Source: Prorocentrum cordatum (taxonomy: Eukaryota; Sar; Dinophyceae; Prorocentrales; Prorocentraceae). Taken from it: a DNA stretch of 64,000 bases. The notes beneath the pieces are model-generated. The model had not been told where the DNA came from, searched no databases, and saw nothing but the letters and a program-made list of their open reading frames with translations. Both the position numbers and the translations under genes were made by a program. The stretch covers positions 298,501 through 362,500 of the forward strand of contig CAUYUJ010016072.1 in NCBI GenBank assembly GCA_963575745.1, in the 5' to 3' direction. This document shows, piece after piece, positions 53,433 to 63,836 of the stretch (positions are counted from its first letter, which is position 1; each line of letters begins with the position of its first letter).

Positions 53433-54365
53433 CTAGCTGGGGGGCCCGATTTTTCGAATGTACATGTCGTTCACAGGCGTCAGGGTTCCGGGGTAAAACA
53501 CAGAGTCCCGCAGAGGACATTGTTCTCCTCCTTGCGCAGCATTGCAGTACAAGTCCAACTGGTGCTTCAGCAGAATGTCGGTGATAGGCTTCTGCGCAAT
53601 TCTCCGGCGCACCTCTTCATTTGAGACGCGGGATACCATGGAATGTTTGATCCCACAAATAGACCTCAACATCCGGTCTTGGGCCCCGTTCAAACGCCTA
53701 CGCTCTGCAGCGTTCAACCAGACGGTGCTGAGGCCGCACAACATCTTCGGCACCACAATGGCGTTGAACAGCTCAATTTTCCTGTGTAAAGAGATGGATG
53801 TGTGGGCCCCACGCTTGAAAGCGGCGAGTGCCATGCCAGTTCGCCTCGTTATCTCTGCGCATGCCCGACCATCGCTGCTGATTGTGGTGCCCAGGAAAGA
53901 CAGCGTGTCTGAAGCCTTGCACCGGACTCGTAGTAACTGAAGCTTGCCCCAGTGCATCTCCAGCCCCACTTGCGCCGCAGAGTCGCATACTGCTTCAAGC
54001 CACTGTTCAACGTCGCCGGCGGTCCTGGCCATGAGCAGAGTGTCGTCAGCGTACACGAGCTGTCCGAATTGGCCTGGCCGCGCTGGCTGCAATGCAGATT
54101 CTGCGTCGTGCATCACAACAGACAGTGAATTGACCATAATGAACAGAAACGGCGAGAGCGGGCAGCCCTGGAAGATGCCGGACCGCTGGCCCTTCTTCTC
54201 CGACGCGACGCTTCTGTCACGAACAACGAAGGTGCGATCTTTGTGTATGCTTTGAATGACATCCAACACGAACTTGGGAAGGCCAAATCTCTCCAGAGCG
54301 GCGAGCATTGCAGAAGTTTTTCACTGAATCGAATGCCTGCTTCCAATCTAGTGCCAACGCAAAAA
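53433..54365 (-). pseudogene. LINE reverse transcriptase fragment 2 (motif A to C-terminus)
   Basis: Read leftwards. It opens in RT motif A (LALDWKQAFDSVKN, about 54320-54362), shifts frame by one base, and continues as MLAALERFGLPKFVLDVIQ .. IFQGCPLSPFLF .. LVYADDTLL, the YADD catalytic site (about 54040), then a typical post-RT region (LSFLGTTISSDGRACAEITR .. VVPKMLCGLSTVWLNAAE ..). It belongs to a non-LTR element of the endonuclease-RT type. Its fingers region is missing: the sequence to its right belongs to a different element. Confidence 0.85.
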
Positions 54366-56048
54366 ATGAACCCACCCAAGTACACTGCTTCCCTGACGGA
54401 TGTGATATTTTCGCCCGTGGGTCTTCTCACTTCTCCCATTGATGATTTGTATCATTTGCGCTGTTTTGTCCGAATTGAGTTCCATGCCATATTTACGGCC
54501 TTCCGACACAATGGATTCAAGCATGAGCTGTAAATTCCCGGGGTGTTGCGATGTCAATAGAGTGTCGTCTGCGTACAAAATGTCTTTGGTGACAACATAA
54601 TCTTGCTCTGGTTGCAGCTCCAGCGAGTCCAAAGCGTCGTGCAACATCACGCTTTGAACAGCAATGAACAAGTAGGGGCTGAGGGGGCAACCTTGGGCGA
54701 TACCTGCAGGTTGCTTTCTCTCCGAAGAAGTCCCACAGTGGTCAACAATAGTGAAATACCGCTCTGCGTATGTCCCGCGAATCATATTGACAACTGGCGG
54801 TGGTAGTCCAAATCTTTCCAGGGCCATGCACATGTTGTCGGGCTTCAGGCGATCGAAGGCTTTCGCCCAGTCTAATAATGAAAATAATAAGCCGTCCCCA
54901 TTGTTCATATGAGCTGCATCCACCATCCTCCTGACTAACATCAAGGCGTCTGACGTGCCACGATTTGGGCGGAAACCGAATTGGGATTCTCGCATTCTCC
55001 GCTCGCGCCCACCATCTAAGAGTCTCTGGTGTAACATCGAAGCCAATGCTTTGTAGCCCACGGCCAAAAGGGATATCGGTCTGTAGTTGCTCGGTAGAGT
55101 AGCGCCCCCTTTCTTGGACAACGGCACCACATTGGCTCGCCTCCACGTGGATGATATGTTCTTCGCCTCCCAGCATTGTTGGCACACGCGCAGGAGTGCT
55201 CCGCAGGCATATGTGTCTCCAGCAATAACTTTCCAGAACTCCTCGGGCACGTCGTCAGGTACAGCTGCTTTCTTATGTTTGATCTTCTTTATCGCTGTCT
55301 GGAGCTCTTCTAAGAAAAACGTGTCGGTGTTGATCGCCAAAGTGGCCCCCAGCATCTCGGTGTCCGTGGGCACCACGTCGGCAAAGCATACTCGCCATTG
55401 CACCTCCTCGAAATACTCTGCAAGGGTGTCTGGCCTGGCCGAAGTATCGGACAGATTCCCACTCAAGTCGTTGACACCCACGTGCTTGCGAGGAGCATGT
55501 CTTCGTAGTTGCTTGACCGCGTCCCAGCTGCCAGAAGAAATTAAACGATCCGACCAGGCCGCACGATCGTTCTTCCCAGCTTTCCGTATCAGTCTGTGTA
55601 GCCGGAGCTCGTTTTTGTAATCCCCTGATTTGCGGTAGGCGTTCCTCTCGGCAATGAGTTCCAAAGTAGACGCGCTTGTCCCGGGCTTCCGCGGTCGTAT
55701 TTCACAGCTTGGAAAAGCGGCAGCGGCGGCACCCAAAGGTTGCTGTATATTCTCCGCGGCCTGGTCCAGAGAAGGGGTCAAAGGTAGGTCCACGATGGCA
55801 TTTGAAAATGCCGCAGTGAAGATCTCCTGGGTATGCTTGTCTGCCAGAGCACCAACATTCTTCTTCTTCTTCTTCGGCGCGCCGGCCCGTGAGGATCGTT
55901 GAAATTCCAATTTCAGCGTGGCGCATGTTAGAAAATGATGACTAGTAAGGGTAGCTGCCCGTGTAGACCAGCATTCTTCCATGCATGCAAGTATCGAAGG
56001 ATGGCATACAACGTGATCGATTTGAGAGAAGCATGCCGCAGGCGCCAA
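54366..56048 (-). pseudogene. LINE endonuclease tail and reverse transcriptase, fragment 1
   Basis: A frame of 566 codons without a starting ATG. Residues 8-15 (SQIDHVVC) are the end of an AP-type endonuclease domain. A linker follows, then the RT domain: NYRPISLLAV (321), FGFRPNRGTSDAL (357), LLDWAKAFDRL (391), QGCPLSPYLF (452), ILYADDTLL (490), MELNSDKTAQM (522). A frame change near 54440 is needed to read on into YLGGF, and the homology then stops at about 54365, where fragment 2 starts again at motif A. The element is 5'-truncated near 56050, so a dead non-LTR retrotransposon copy. Confidence 0.9.
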
Positions 56049-56067
56049 AGTTTAACACATTATATCA

Positions 56068-56086
56068 CGAGCCTGCCGCAGGCTCC
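56068..56086. repeat. short perfect hairpin at the LINE 5' border
   Basis: GAGCCTGC-C-GCAGGCTC, about 20 bp outside the truncated LINE. A related CATGCCGCAGGCGCC word lies at 56034. Confidence 0.55.
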
Positions 56087-56106
56087 GAATTTTTCGTTAA
56101 ACCAAT

Positions 56107-56418
56107 GTGGGCAAGTCGCAAATGGGTCGCGGGTGGGTCGTTGTTGGGTCGCGGGGTGGGTCGCATGTGGGTCGCGGGTGGGTCGAGGGGGGGTCGCGGG
56201 TGGGTCGCAAGCGGGTCGACAGTGGGTCGCGCGGGTGGGTCGCGGGGTGGGTCGCGGGTGGGTCGCGGGGTGGGTCGCGGGTGGGTCGCGGGAGGGTCGC
56301 GGGTGGGTCGCGGATGGGTCGCGGGGTGGGTCGCGCGGGTGGGTCGCGCGGGTGGTTTACGGGGTGGGTCGCAAGTGGGTCGCGGGTGGGTCGCGCGGGT
56401 GGGTCGCGGGTGGGACAA
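56107..56418. repeat. 11-13 bp minisatellite (GGGTCGCGGGT)n
   Basis: About 27 units of GGGTCGCGGGTG with GGTCGCGCGG and GGGTCGCAAGT variants. All frames through it are artefacts. Confidence 0.93.
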
Positions 56419-57054
56419 CGACAATAAACAGCAACATCATCAACGCAACAACCAGAATCCTCACCACGGATCCCCTCTTCAGCCACGCACCCAGGGACAA
56501 TGAATGACCGTTCGGCCCCCTCACTCTGATATCCCTAGCCTTTGACAGGGTCGGCGGGGGTGCCAGCATATGGCCTGCTGTGCGCAGGCTTACCATCCCT
56601 GCGAAACAAACACAATCCAAACTGCTCTTTGCGTCTAAATCTGAATCATGCACGGGCACTCCGCGATCACGTTGCATTTGTTATTGACAGGGACAGCGAG
56701 GGTGCTGGCACGTTGCTTGCTGTGAGCAGGCCCACCAGACATCATGATTTCACACTCTGCGCGTGCCTCGAATGTCTCGCACCTGACGAGGTTGGAGCAT
56801 GCGGTACACTTGGCGCACGTGTATCACGTGGCACATACGTTTGGGCGTCCGGGGCGCGTGGCGCGCCTGGCACGCATGGCGCGCCTGGCACGCATGGCGC
56901 ACCTCGCCTGTGCGCCGCGCACTTGGTGTCCGTATTTGCTCCCGGTAGCTGCCCATCCAACGACGACCGCTAGTGTGTTGAGACTCGGGTACTACTGATG
57001 TGTTGCCAGGGCGGCTGGGGGTGAGCCAAACAGTTTGCGTCTGGTGGAGGTGTC
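56419..57054. other. no gene seen; short GGCGCGCCTGGCACGCAT tandem
   Basis: Three diverged 18-bp units at about 56857-56910 (GGCGCGCCTGGCACGCAT). The rest has no recognised content. Confidence 0.5.
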
Positions 57055-57180
57055 TTGATCCCTATCCCTGTCCCGATCCCCCCATCGTGGCCCTCCATCG
57101 TGACCCCCATCGTGGCCCCCATCGTGACTGCGCAAAGCTGTTCAGGGTCGTCTGCCACAAGGGTGTCATGACGGCCTTAG
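57055..57180. repeat. dispersed repeat, copy 2 (pair at 40110-40210)
   Basis: Shares the GATCCC-rich start, AGCTGTT(C/T)AGG and the CTGCCACA..GGGT..TCATG end with 40110-40210. CCCCCATCGTGG is repeated internally. Confidence 0.7.
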
Positions 57181-57305
57181 GGCGCGGTGAGCCCGGCCCC
57201 CCCCATCGGGGCCCGAATAGGTGTTTTGAAGCCACGCGCAACATGCTTCCGTCATTGCTGCCGGAAGAAGCATGCTTGCAAAATCCTTGTCTCCCCCCGT
57301 CTCAG

Positions 57306-57395
57306 GAGTTGCGGATCTCCTACCTGCCCCGCGAACCGCCGCTGTCGGCGGCGGAGCGCAGGAGGCAGCTCCTGGAGCTCCCGGGGGGGCGCTGA
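57306..57395 (+). CDS. SET-domain protein, exon 6 (last)
   Basis: ELRISYLPREPPLSAAERRR then QLLELPGGR and TGA. The first seven residues complete the GEEL-x-ISYL motif of the SET domain, and AAERRRQLLE resembles the helix that follows it in SMYD proteins. It is preceded by CCCCCGTCTCAG, a pyrimidine tract and AG acceptor. The Cys-rich segment that usually follows is absent. GGAGCTC recurs about 88 bp later (57463), so another small intron is possible, but it would also lead straight to a stop. Confidence 0.7.
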   Translation, partial: ELRISYLPREPPLSAAERRRQLLELPGGR

Positions 57396-57529
57396 CGCCG
57401 GCGTTTCCGCCGTCGCCGTCGTCGTGGCCACTCGACAGGCGGGGCTCCCGCGGGGGAAGGGAGCTCTAGGATCCCCACGAAGAATGTGATCCTCAGGGCC
57501 CAGGGCTTCTCGAAGACGCCTACGTCGAA

Positions 57530-60500
57530 TAAACCGCCGCCCCTGCCAGTTGGAATCGCCCATGTGGCCGAGAGATGTGATAAGAGTTCTGCCAAGCTAT
57601 CGGAACAACCCTGCGGGGAACATGTGGCAGAGGATGGCGGGGAAGATCAGGAGGAGGAGGAAAACGGAGGGGGCATCTCGGGAGCCTCTGGGGGCACTCT
57701 TGGGGCCTCCTGGGAGCTTCTTGGGAGCCTCTTGGATGCATCTTGGGTGCCTCCCTCCTTGGGCCCTCCTGGGAGGCTTCTCGGGGGCCTCTTTCGCCGT
57801 CTTATGGCATTCCTGGCCCGTCTGACGCAGTCGGAAGCCGTCTTGGGGGCCTCTCTGGGCCGATTTAGGGCCCTCTTGGGGTGCTCCAGAGCCGAGGCCA
57901 TCTTGGGCGACTTGGAGGCCTCTTGGGTCAGTTAAGGGCCCTCTTGTGGGTTTCTTGGGCCGTCTTGGACACCTCTTGGCGGCCTCGTAGGCCATCTTGA
58001 AGCCATCGTGGGCCGTCGTGATGGCCTCCTGGCCCGTCTGACGCTGTCGGAAGCCGTCTTTGGGGGCCATTCTGGGCAGACTTGGGGCCCTCTTGGGGTG
58101 CTTCAGGGCCGTCCTGGAGGCCATCTTGGGCTTTTTGTTTGCCCTTTGGGCCGTCTTGGGGGCCTCTTGGGGCAATCTTGGGGGCCTCTCGGGCCGTTAT
58201 GGGGCCATCTTGGCTGTTGGGCGATCGTGGGGCGATCTTTGGAGCTCTTGGGCCGTCTCGGGCCATCGGAAGGCCGAACAGGAGCAACTGCCAACATCAT
58301 CCAAACACCGATGGCAAATCAATGATGTTGGCCTCTTCAAGCTTCCTGGAGACCCTCTTGGGGGCCTCTTAGGCCGACTTGGGCACCTCTTGGGGGCCTC
58401 TTAGGCCATCTTGGAGCCCTCTTGGGCCGTCGTGATGGCCTCTTGGCCCACCTGACGCTGTCGGAAGCCGCCTTTGCGGGCCTCTCTGGGCCGATTCGGG
58501 GCCCTCTTGGGGTGCTTCAGGGCTGTCTTCGAGGCCATCTTGGGCGTCTTGGAGGCCTCTTGGGCAGTCTTGGTGCCCTATGGGGCCATCTTGGAGGCCT
58601 CTTGCGCGATCTTGGGGTGATCTTTTGGGGCCTTTGGGCCGTCCTCTTGGGGGTTTCTTGGGCCGTCTTGGATACCTCTTGGCGGCCTCTTAGGCCACCT
58701 TGGAGCCCTCTTGGGCAGTCGTGATGGCCTCCTTGCCCGCCTGACGCTGTCGGAAGCCGTCTTTGGGGGCCATTTTGGGCCGACTTGGGGTCCTCTTCGG
58801 GTGCTCCAGGGGCGTCTTCGAGGCCATCTTGGGCGTCTTGGAGGCCCCTTGGGCCGTCTGGGGGACCTCTTGGGGCAGTCTTGGGTGCCTCTCGGGCCGT
58901 TATGGGGCCATCTTGGAGGCCTGTTGGGCGATCGTGGGGCGATCTTTGGAGCTCTTGGGCCGTCTCGGGCCATCGGAAGGCCGAACAGGAGCAACTGCCA
59001 ACATCATCCAAACACCGATGGCAAATCAATGATGTTGGCCTCTTCAAGCCTTCCTGGAGGTCCTCTTTGGGGCCTCTTGGGCCGACTTGGGCACCTCTTG
59101 GCGGCCTCTTAGGCCACCTCGGAGCCATCTTGGGCCGTCGCCGTCTTTGCGGGCCTCTTTGGGCCGATTTGGGGCCCTCTTGGGGTGCTTCAGGGCCGTC
59201 TTGGAGGCCATCTTGGGCGTCTTGGAGGCATCTTGGGCAGTCTTGGGGCCCTATGTGGCCATCTTGGAGGCCTCTTCGGCGATTTTGGGGCGATCTGTGG
59301 GGGCTTGTTGGCAGTCGGAGGGCCGAAAAGCAGCAAATGCCAACATCCTTCAAGAACCTATGGGAAATCAATGATTGTTGCCTCTTCGGGCCTTCCTGCA
59401 GGACCTTTTGGAGGCCTCTTGGGCCGTCTTGGAGACCTCTTGGGGGCTCCTTGGGCCGTCTTAGAGCCATCTTCGGCCGTCTTGATGGCCTCCTGGCCCG
59501 TATGACGCTGTCGGAAGCCGTCTTGGGGGCCTCTCTTGGCCGACTTGGGGCCCTCTTGAGGTGCTCCAGGGCCGTCTTGGAAGCCACCTTGGGCGTCTTG
59601 GAGGCACCTTGGGCCGCCGTGCGGCCCTCTTGGGGCCGTCTTGGGGGCCTGTTGGACCGTCATGGGGCCATCTTGAGGCGATCTCGGGGGCCTGTTGGGC
59701 CGTCTTGGGCTGTCGGAAGGCCGAAACTCAGCAAATACCATAATCCTTCAACAACCAAAGAAACACACATGATTTCGGCCTCTTCGGGCCCTCCTGGAGA
59801 CGTCTCGGGGGCGTCTTGGGAGCCTCTTGGACCGTCTTGGGCCATCTTGGAGGCTTCTTGGGCGGACTCGGAGCAGCCATCGTGGAGCCATCTTGGGTCG
59901 TCTTGGTAGCTTATTCGGCGGACTAGGAGGCAACTTGGACCATCTTGGGTTTTCCTGGAGGCAATGTTGGGCCAACGTGATCATCTTAGAAGCCATCTTG
60001 CGCCGTCGTGGAGACTTGTTTGTGGACATTGAGGTCGTTGGCGCGGCCTTCTGGATGGCCGGCGCGCTGGGCCGGAGCTCCAGGGGGAGATTTTAAAGGA
60101 CCGAAGACCTCCTGAAGTCTGGCACGCCGGGCCCCCCTGCGACAAGCATAGGGGGCGGCGGATATCGAAGACGCCTACGGCGAATCACCTCCGCCCCCCC
60201 CCCCTCTAGAATCGCCCATGTGGCCGAGCGCTGTGGCAAAAGCTCTGCCAAGGTATCGGGCCATGTGTTCCCCCAACCGTTGTGGAAACCCTTCGGGGAA
60301 CACTTGGAAGAGGATGGCGGGGAAGATCAAGCGGAGGCGGAGGAGGAGGTGGAGGAGGAGGAGGAGAAGGAGTGGGCATCTTGGGAGCCTCTGGGGACAC
60401 TGTTGGGGCCTCCTGGGAGCTTCCTGGGAGCCTCTTGGCTCTTTGGGGACTTCTCGGGGCCTATTTGGCCGTCTTGGTGGGCTCCTGGCCCGTCTGACGC

Positions 60501-61640
60501 CGTCGGAAGCCGTCTTGGAGGCCTCGCTCGGCCGACTTGGGGCTTTCTTGGGGTGCTCCAGTGCCGTCTTGGAGGCCATCTTGAGCGTCTGAGAGGCCTC
60601 TTCGGCCGTCTTGGGGGCCTCTTGGGGCCGTCTTGGGGGCCTCTTGGGCGATTTTGGGGCCATTTTGGAGACCTCTTGGGAGATCTTTGGGGGCTCTTAG
60701 GCCGCCTCGGGCCGTTGGAAGGCAGAAACGATAAGAAATGCTACAATCCTCCAAAAAACTCAGGGCCTTCCTGGAGGCCCTCTTGGAGGCCTGTTGGGCC
60801 GTCCTGGGCCATCTCTTAGGGCCATCTTCGGCCGTCTTGGTTGGCTGCTGGCCCGTCTGACGCCGTCGGGAGCCGTCTTTCGGGGCCTCTCTGGGCCGAC
60901 TTGGGGCCCTCTTGGAATGCTCCAGGGCCGTCTTGGAGGCCATCTTGGGCGTCTTAAGGTCTCCTGGGCCGTCTTGGGGGCCTCTTGGGCCGTTCTGGGG
61001 CCATCTTGGAGGCCTCTCGGGCGATCTTCGGGCGATTTTCTGGGACTCTTTGGCCGTCTCGGGCCGTCGGAAGGCCGAAAAGAAGCAAATGTCAAAGTCC
61101 TTCAAAAACCTTGAGAACATCAATGTTTTTGGCTTCTTCTGGCCGTCGGGGAGGCCCTCTTGGAGGCCGCTTGGGCAGTCTTGGGCCGGTTTAGAGCCAA
61201 CTTCTGCCATCTTGGTGGGCTCCTGGCCCGTTGACGCCGTCGGAAGTCGTTTTGGAGCCCTCTCTGGGCCGTCTTGGGGCCCTATTGGGCCGCTTCAGGG
61301 CCGTCTTCGAGGCCATCTTGGGCGTCTTAGAAGCCTCTTGGGCCGGCTTGGGGCCCTCTTGGGCCTCTTGGGCCGTCTTCGGGCCATCTTGGAGGCCTCT
61401 TGGACGCTCTGGGGGCGATCTTGGGTGCCTCTTGGGCCGTCTGGGGCCGACGGAAAGCCCTAAACGCGCAAATGCCAACATCCTTAACACACCGAAGGAA
61501 AATGTATGATTTTGGCCTCTTCGTGCCTTCCTGGTTGTGCGCATTGGAGGCCTCTTGGGGGCCTCTTGGCCCATCTTGGAGGCATCTTGGGGGCCATCTT
61601 GGCCGTCTTGGAGGGCATCTTGTGCCGAGGCCCAGGTGAA
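57530..61640. repeat. tandem array of the composite CTTGG repeat with seven hairpin cores
   Basis: Two head modules (57535-57690 and 60165-60390) share CATGTGGCCGAG .. GAGGATGGCGGGGAAGATCA followed by a GGA tract. Bodies of CCTCTTGG words carry a second landmark, TGGCCCGTCTGACGCTGTCG, at about 57815, 58028, 58447, 58735, 59487, 60486, 60850 and 61220. Hairpin cores lie at 58268-58346, 58975-59054, 59317-59396, 59715-59794, 60717-60772 (shortened), 61069-61148 and 61452-61532. The unit is 290-390 bp. No gene. Confidence 0.9.
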
Positions 61641-62524
61641 TGTGCCCGGGCCTCTTAGAGTCGATGATCCTCCGAACGTGTGTTAGCCCAATGTGTGCTA
61701 TCCCCCCTCAGCTCCGCCGATAACTCGCAGTTCCTGACAGTCATCAGTGCGCAGAAGCATGTGTTGCGGGGCCTCGTCGGGGCCCCGCAGGAGTCGTCTT
61801 TTCAATGCGGCTCGCCTCTTGCCCTTACTCAAAAATTGACCCTCAGCTCCTCCTCCCGTCCTTATCCTCTTATTTCCTCCGTCGCCTTAATCCCCTTCCT
61901 CCCCTTCCCCGCCGACAGGTGGTGCACATTACCGACGCAACTTTCCGTTATTGACGTAACCCTTTCCGTCAGTAAGGTGTTTGTCGACGTAGAACTAGCA
62001 TCGTGTTGTCGGTCGTTCAGAGAAACCGACGCAATTTTCCGTTACCGGCGTAACGTTTTCGTTAGTAACGGAATTGCCCCGTTGGTAACGTAAACGTTCC
62101 GTCGGTTCCGTTAGTTCCGTCAGTTATTTGCGCGGCTTGTGGCAGAGTTTGGCTCCCGCGGCGCACGCAGGACACGTGCTTTTCCCGCCAATCTAATCTG
62201 AGTCACCCGCGTTTTCCGCACTGGACTTCGCGCGCGGCACCTGCGACCCACCAGCATGCTGAGTCGCTCTGTGACGCGCGCACATGTGCGTTTACACAGC
62301 GTGCAAGTTACCGATGGGGCTTCTGTGGATAAACACACGTTAGCATTAACACACGCTCTAAGGTTCTGAGGATCACCCATAGAGACTCCTCAGGAGCGAG
62401 GACTGAGGTTCAAATAGTCAGGCAAAGGACAGGAGGGCACGCCCACTCCGTGCCCAGAGGCGCGGTGGCGGATATTCCCGTTATTATTACAACGACCGCA
62501 GATCTTCACCCATACGACCACTAC
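61641..62524. repeat. CCGTTA-type diverged direct repeat; otherwise no gene
   Basis: ACCGACGCAACTTTCCGTTA (61931) recurs as ACCGACGCAATTTTCCGTTA (62028), each followed by a CGTAAC and a CGTTAGTAA-like word; related pieces continue to about 62125. No frame of note in the rest. Confidence 0.6.
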
Positions 62525-62569
62525 GACGACGACGACTATTGTCATTATTATTATTGCTACTACGATGCA

Positions 62570-62604
<35 letters not shown>

Positions 62605-62837
62605 TTACTACTACTACTACTACCACTACTACCACTACTACTACTACTACTACGACTACTGCTACTACGACTACTGATACAACAACTATTACATTTACTA
62701 CTACTACTACTACTGCGACGACGACGACGACCTCTACTACTACTGCTACTGCTATTACTGCTACTACAACTAAAATTGCTACTTCTACTTCTACTACTAC
62801 TTCTACTACTACTTCTACTACTACTACTACTACTACG

Positions 62838-62881
<44 letters not shown>

Positions 62882-63019
62882 GACTGCTGCTACAGAAACT
62901 ACTACACTTACTACCAACACTACTACTTCTGCTGCTGTTGCTGCTGCTGCTGGCACTACTACCACTTACTACGACTACTAGTATTACTACTGCTACTTGT
63001 ATTACTAATCGCACTACAG

Positions 63020-63088
<69 letters not shown>

Positions 63089-63126
63089 TTTCTACGACTG
63101 CTACCACTACTAGTACTACCACTATA

Positions 63127-63184
<58 letters not shown>

Positions 63185-63262
63185 GTACTACTACTGCTGC
63201 TGCGACTATTGCTACTGCGACGGCTACTACTACTACTACTACTACTACAACTACTACTACTA

Positions 63263-63354
<92 letters not shown>

Positions 63355-63474
63355 GTACTACTACTACTTCTACTACTGCTACCACGACTGCTACTACCAG
63401 TATTACTACTGCTTTTAGTATTATTAATCTTACTACAGCTACCACTGTTACTACTATTACTATTACTACTACTA

Positions 63475-63533
<59 letters not shown>

Positions 63534-63573
63534 CTAACTGCTACTACTACTGCTACTATTACTACTGCTACTG

Positions 63574-63606
<33 letters not shown>

Positions 63607-63779
63607 TCACCACTACTACTACTACTACTACTACTATTACTACTACTACTACTACTATTACTACTACTACTACTATTACTACTACTATTACTACTACTAC
63701 TATTGGTACTACTACTACTACTCTTACTACTACTACTACTACTACTACTACTGCTGCTACTACGACTACTGCTACACCA

Positions 63780-63836
<57 letters not shown>

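Larger units (their letters stand above)
49708..57305 (+). other. intron 5 of the SET gene, 7.6 kb, with nested gene
   Basis: Bounded by AGGAG on both sides; a GA-AG intron (GAGCTCC .. CTCAG) fits, with an acceptor followed by G. It contains a CT-rich stretch (49720-50110), the GT8 retrogene on the same strand (50298-52744), a chimeric LINE remnant on the opposite strand (53433-56048), the GGGTCGCGGGT minisatellite (56107-56418) and a dispersed repeat (57055-57180). The size is inferred from the exon join; no transcript evidence is available. Confidence 0.62.

Noticed and set aside
56107-56418. Possible CRISPR-like array of regular repeats
   Set aside because: Units are 11-13 bp with no unique spacers; it is a minisatellite in eukaryotic DNA.
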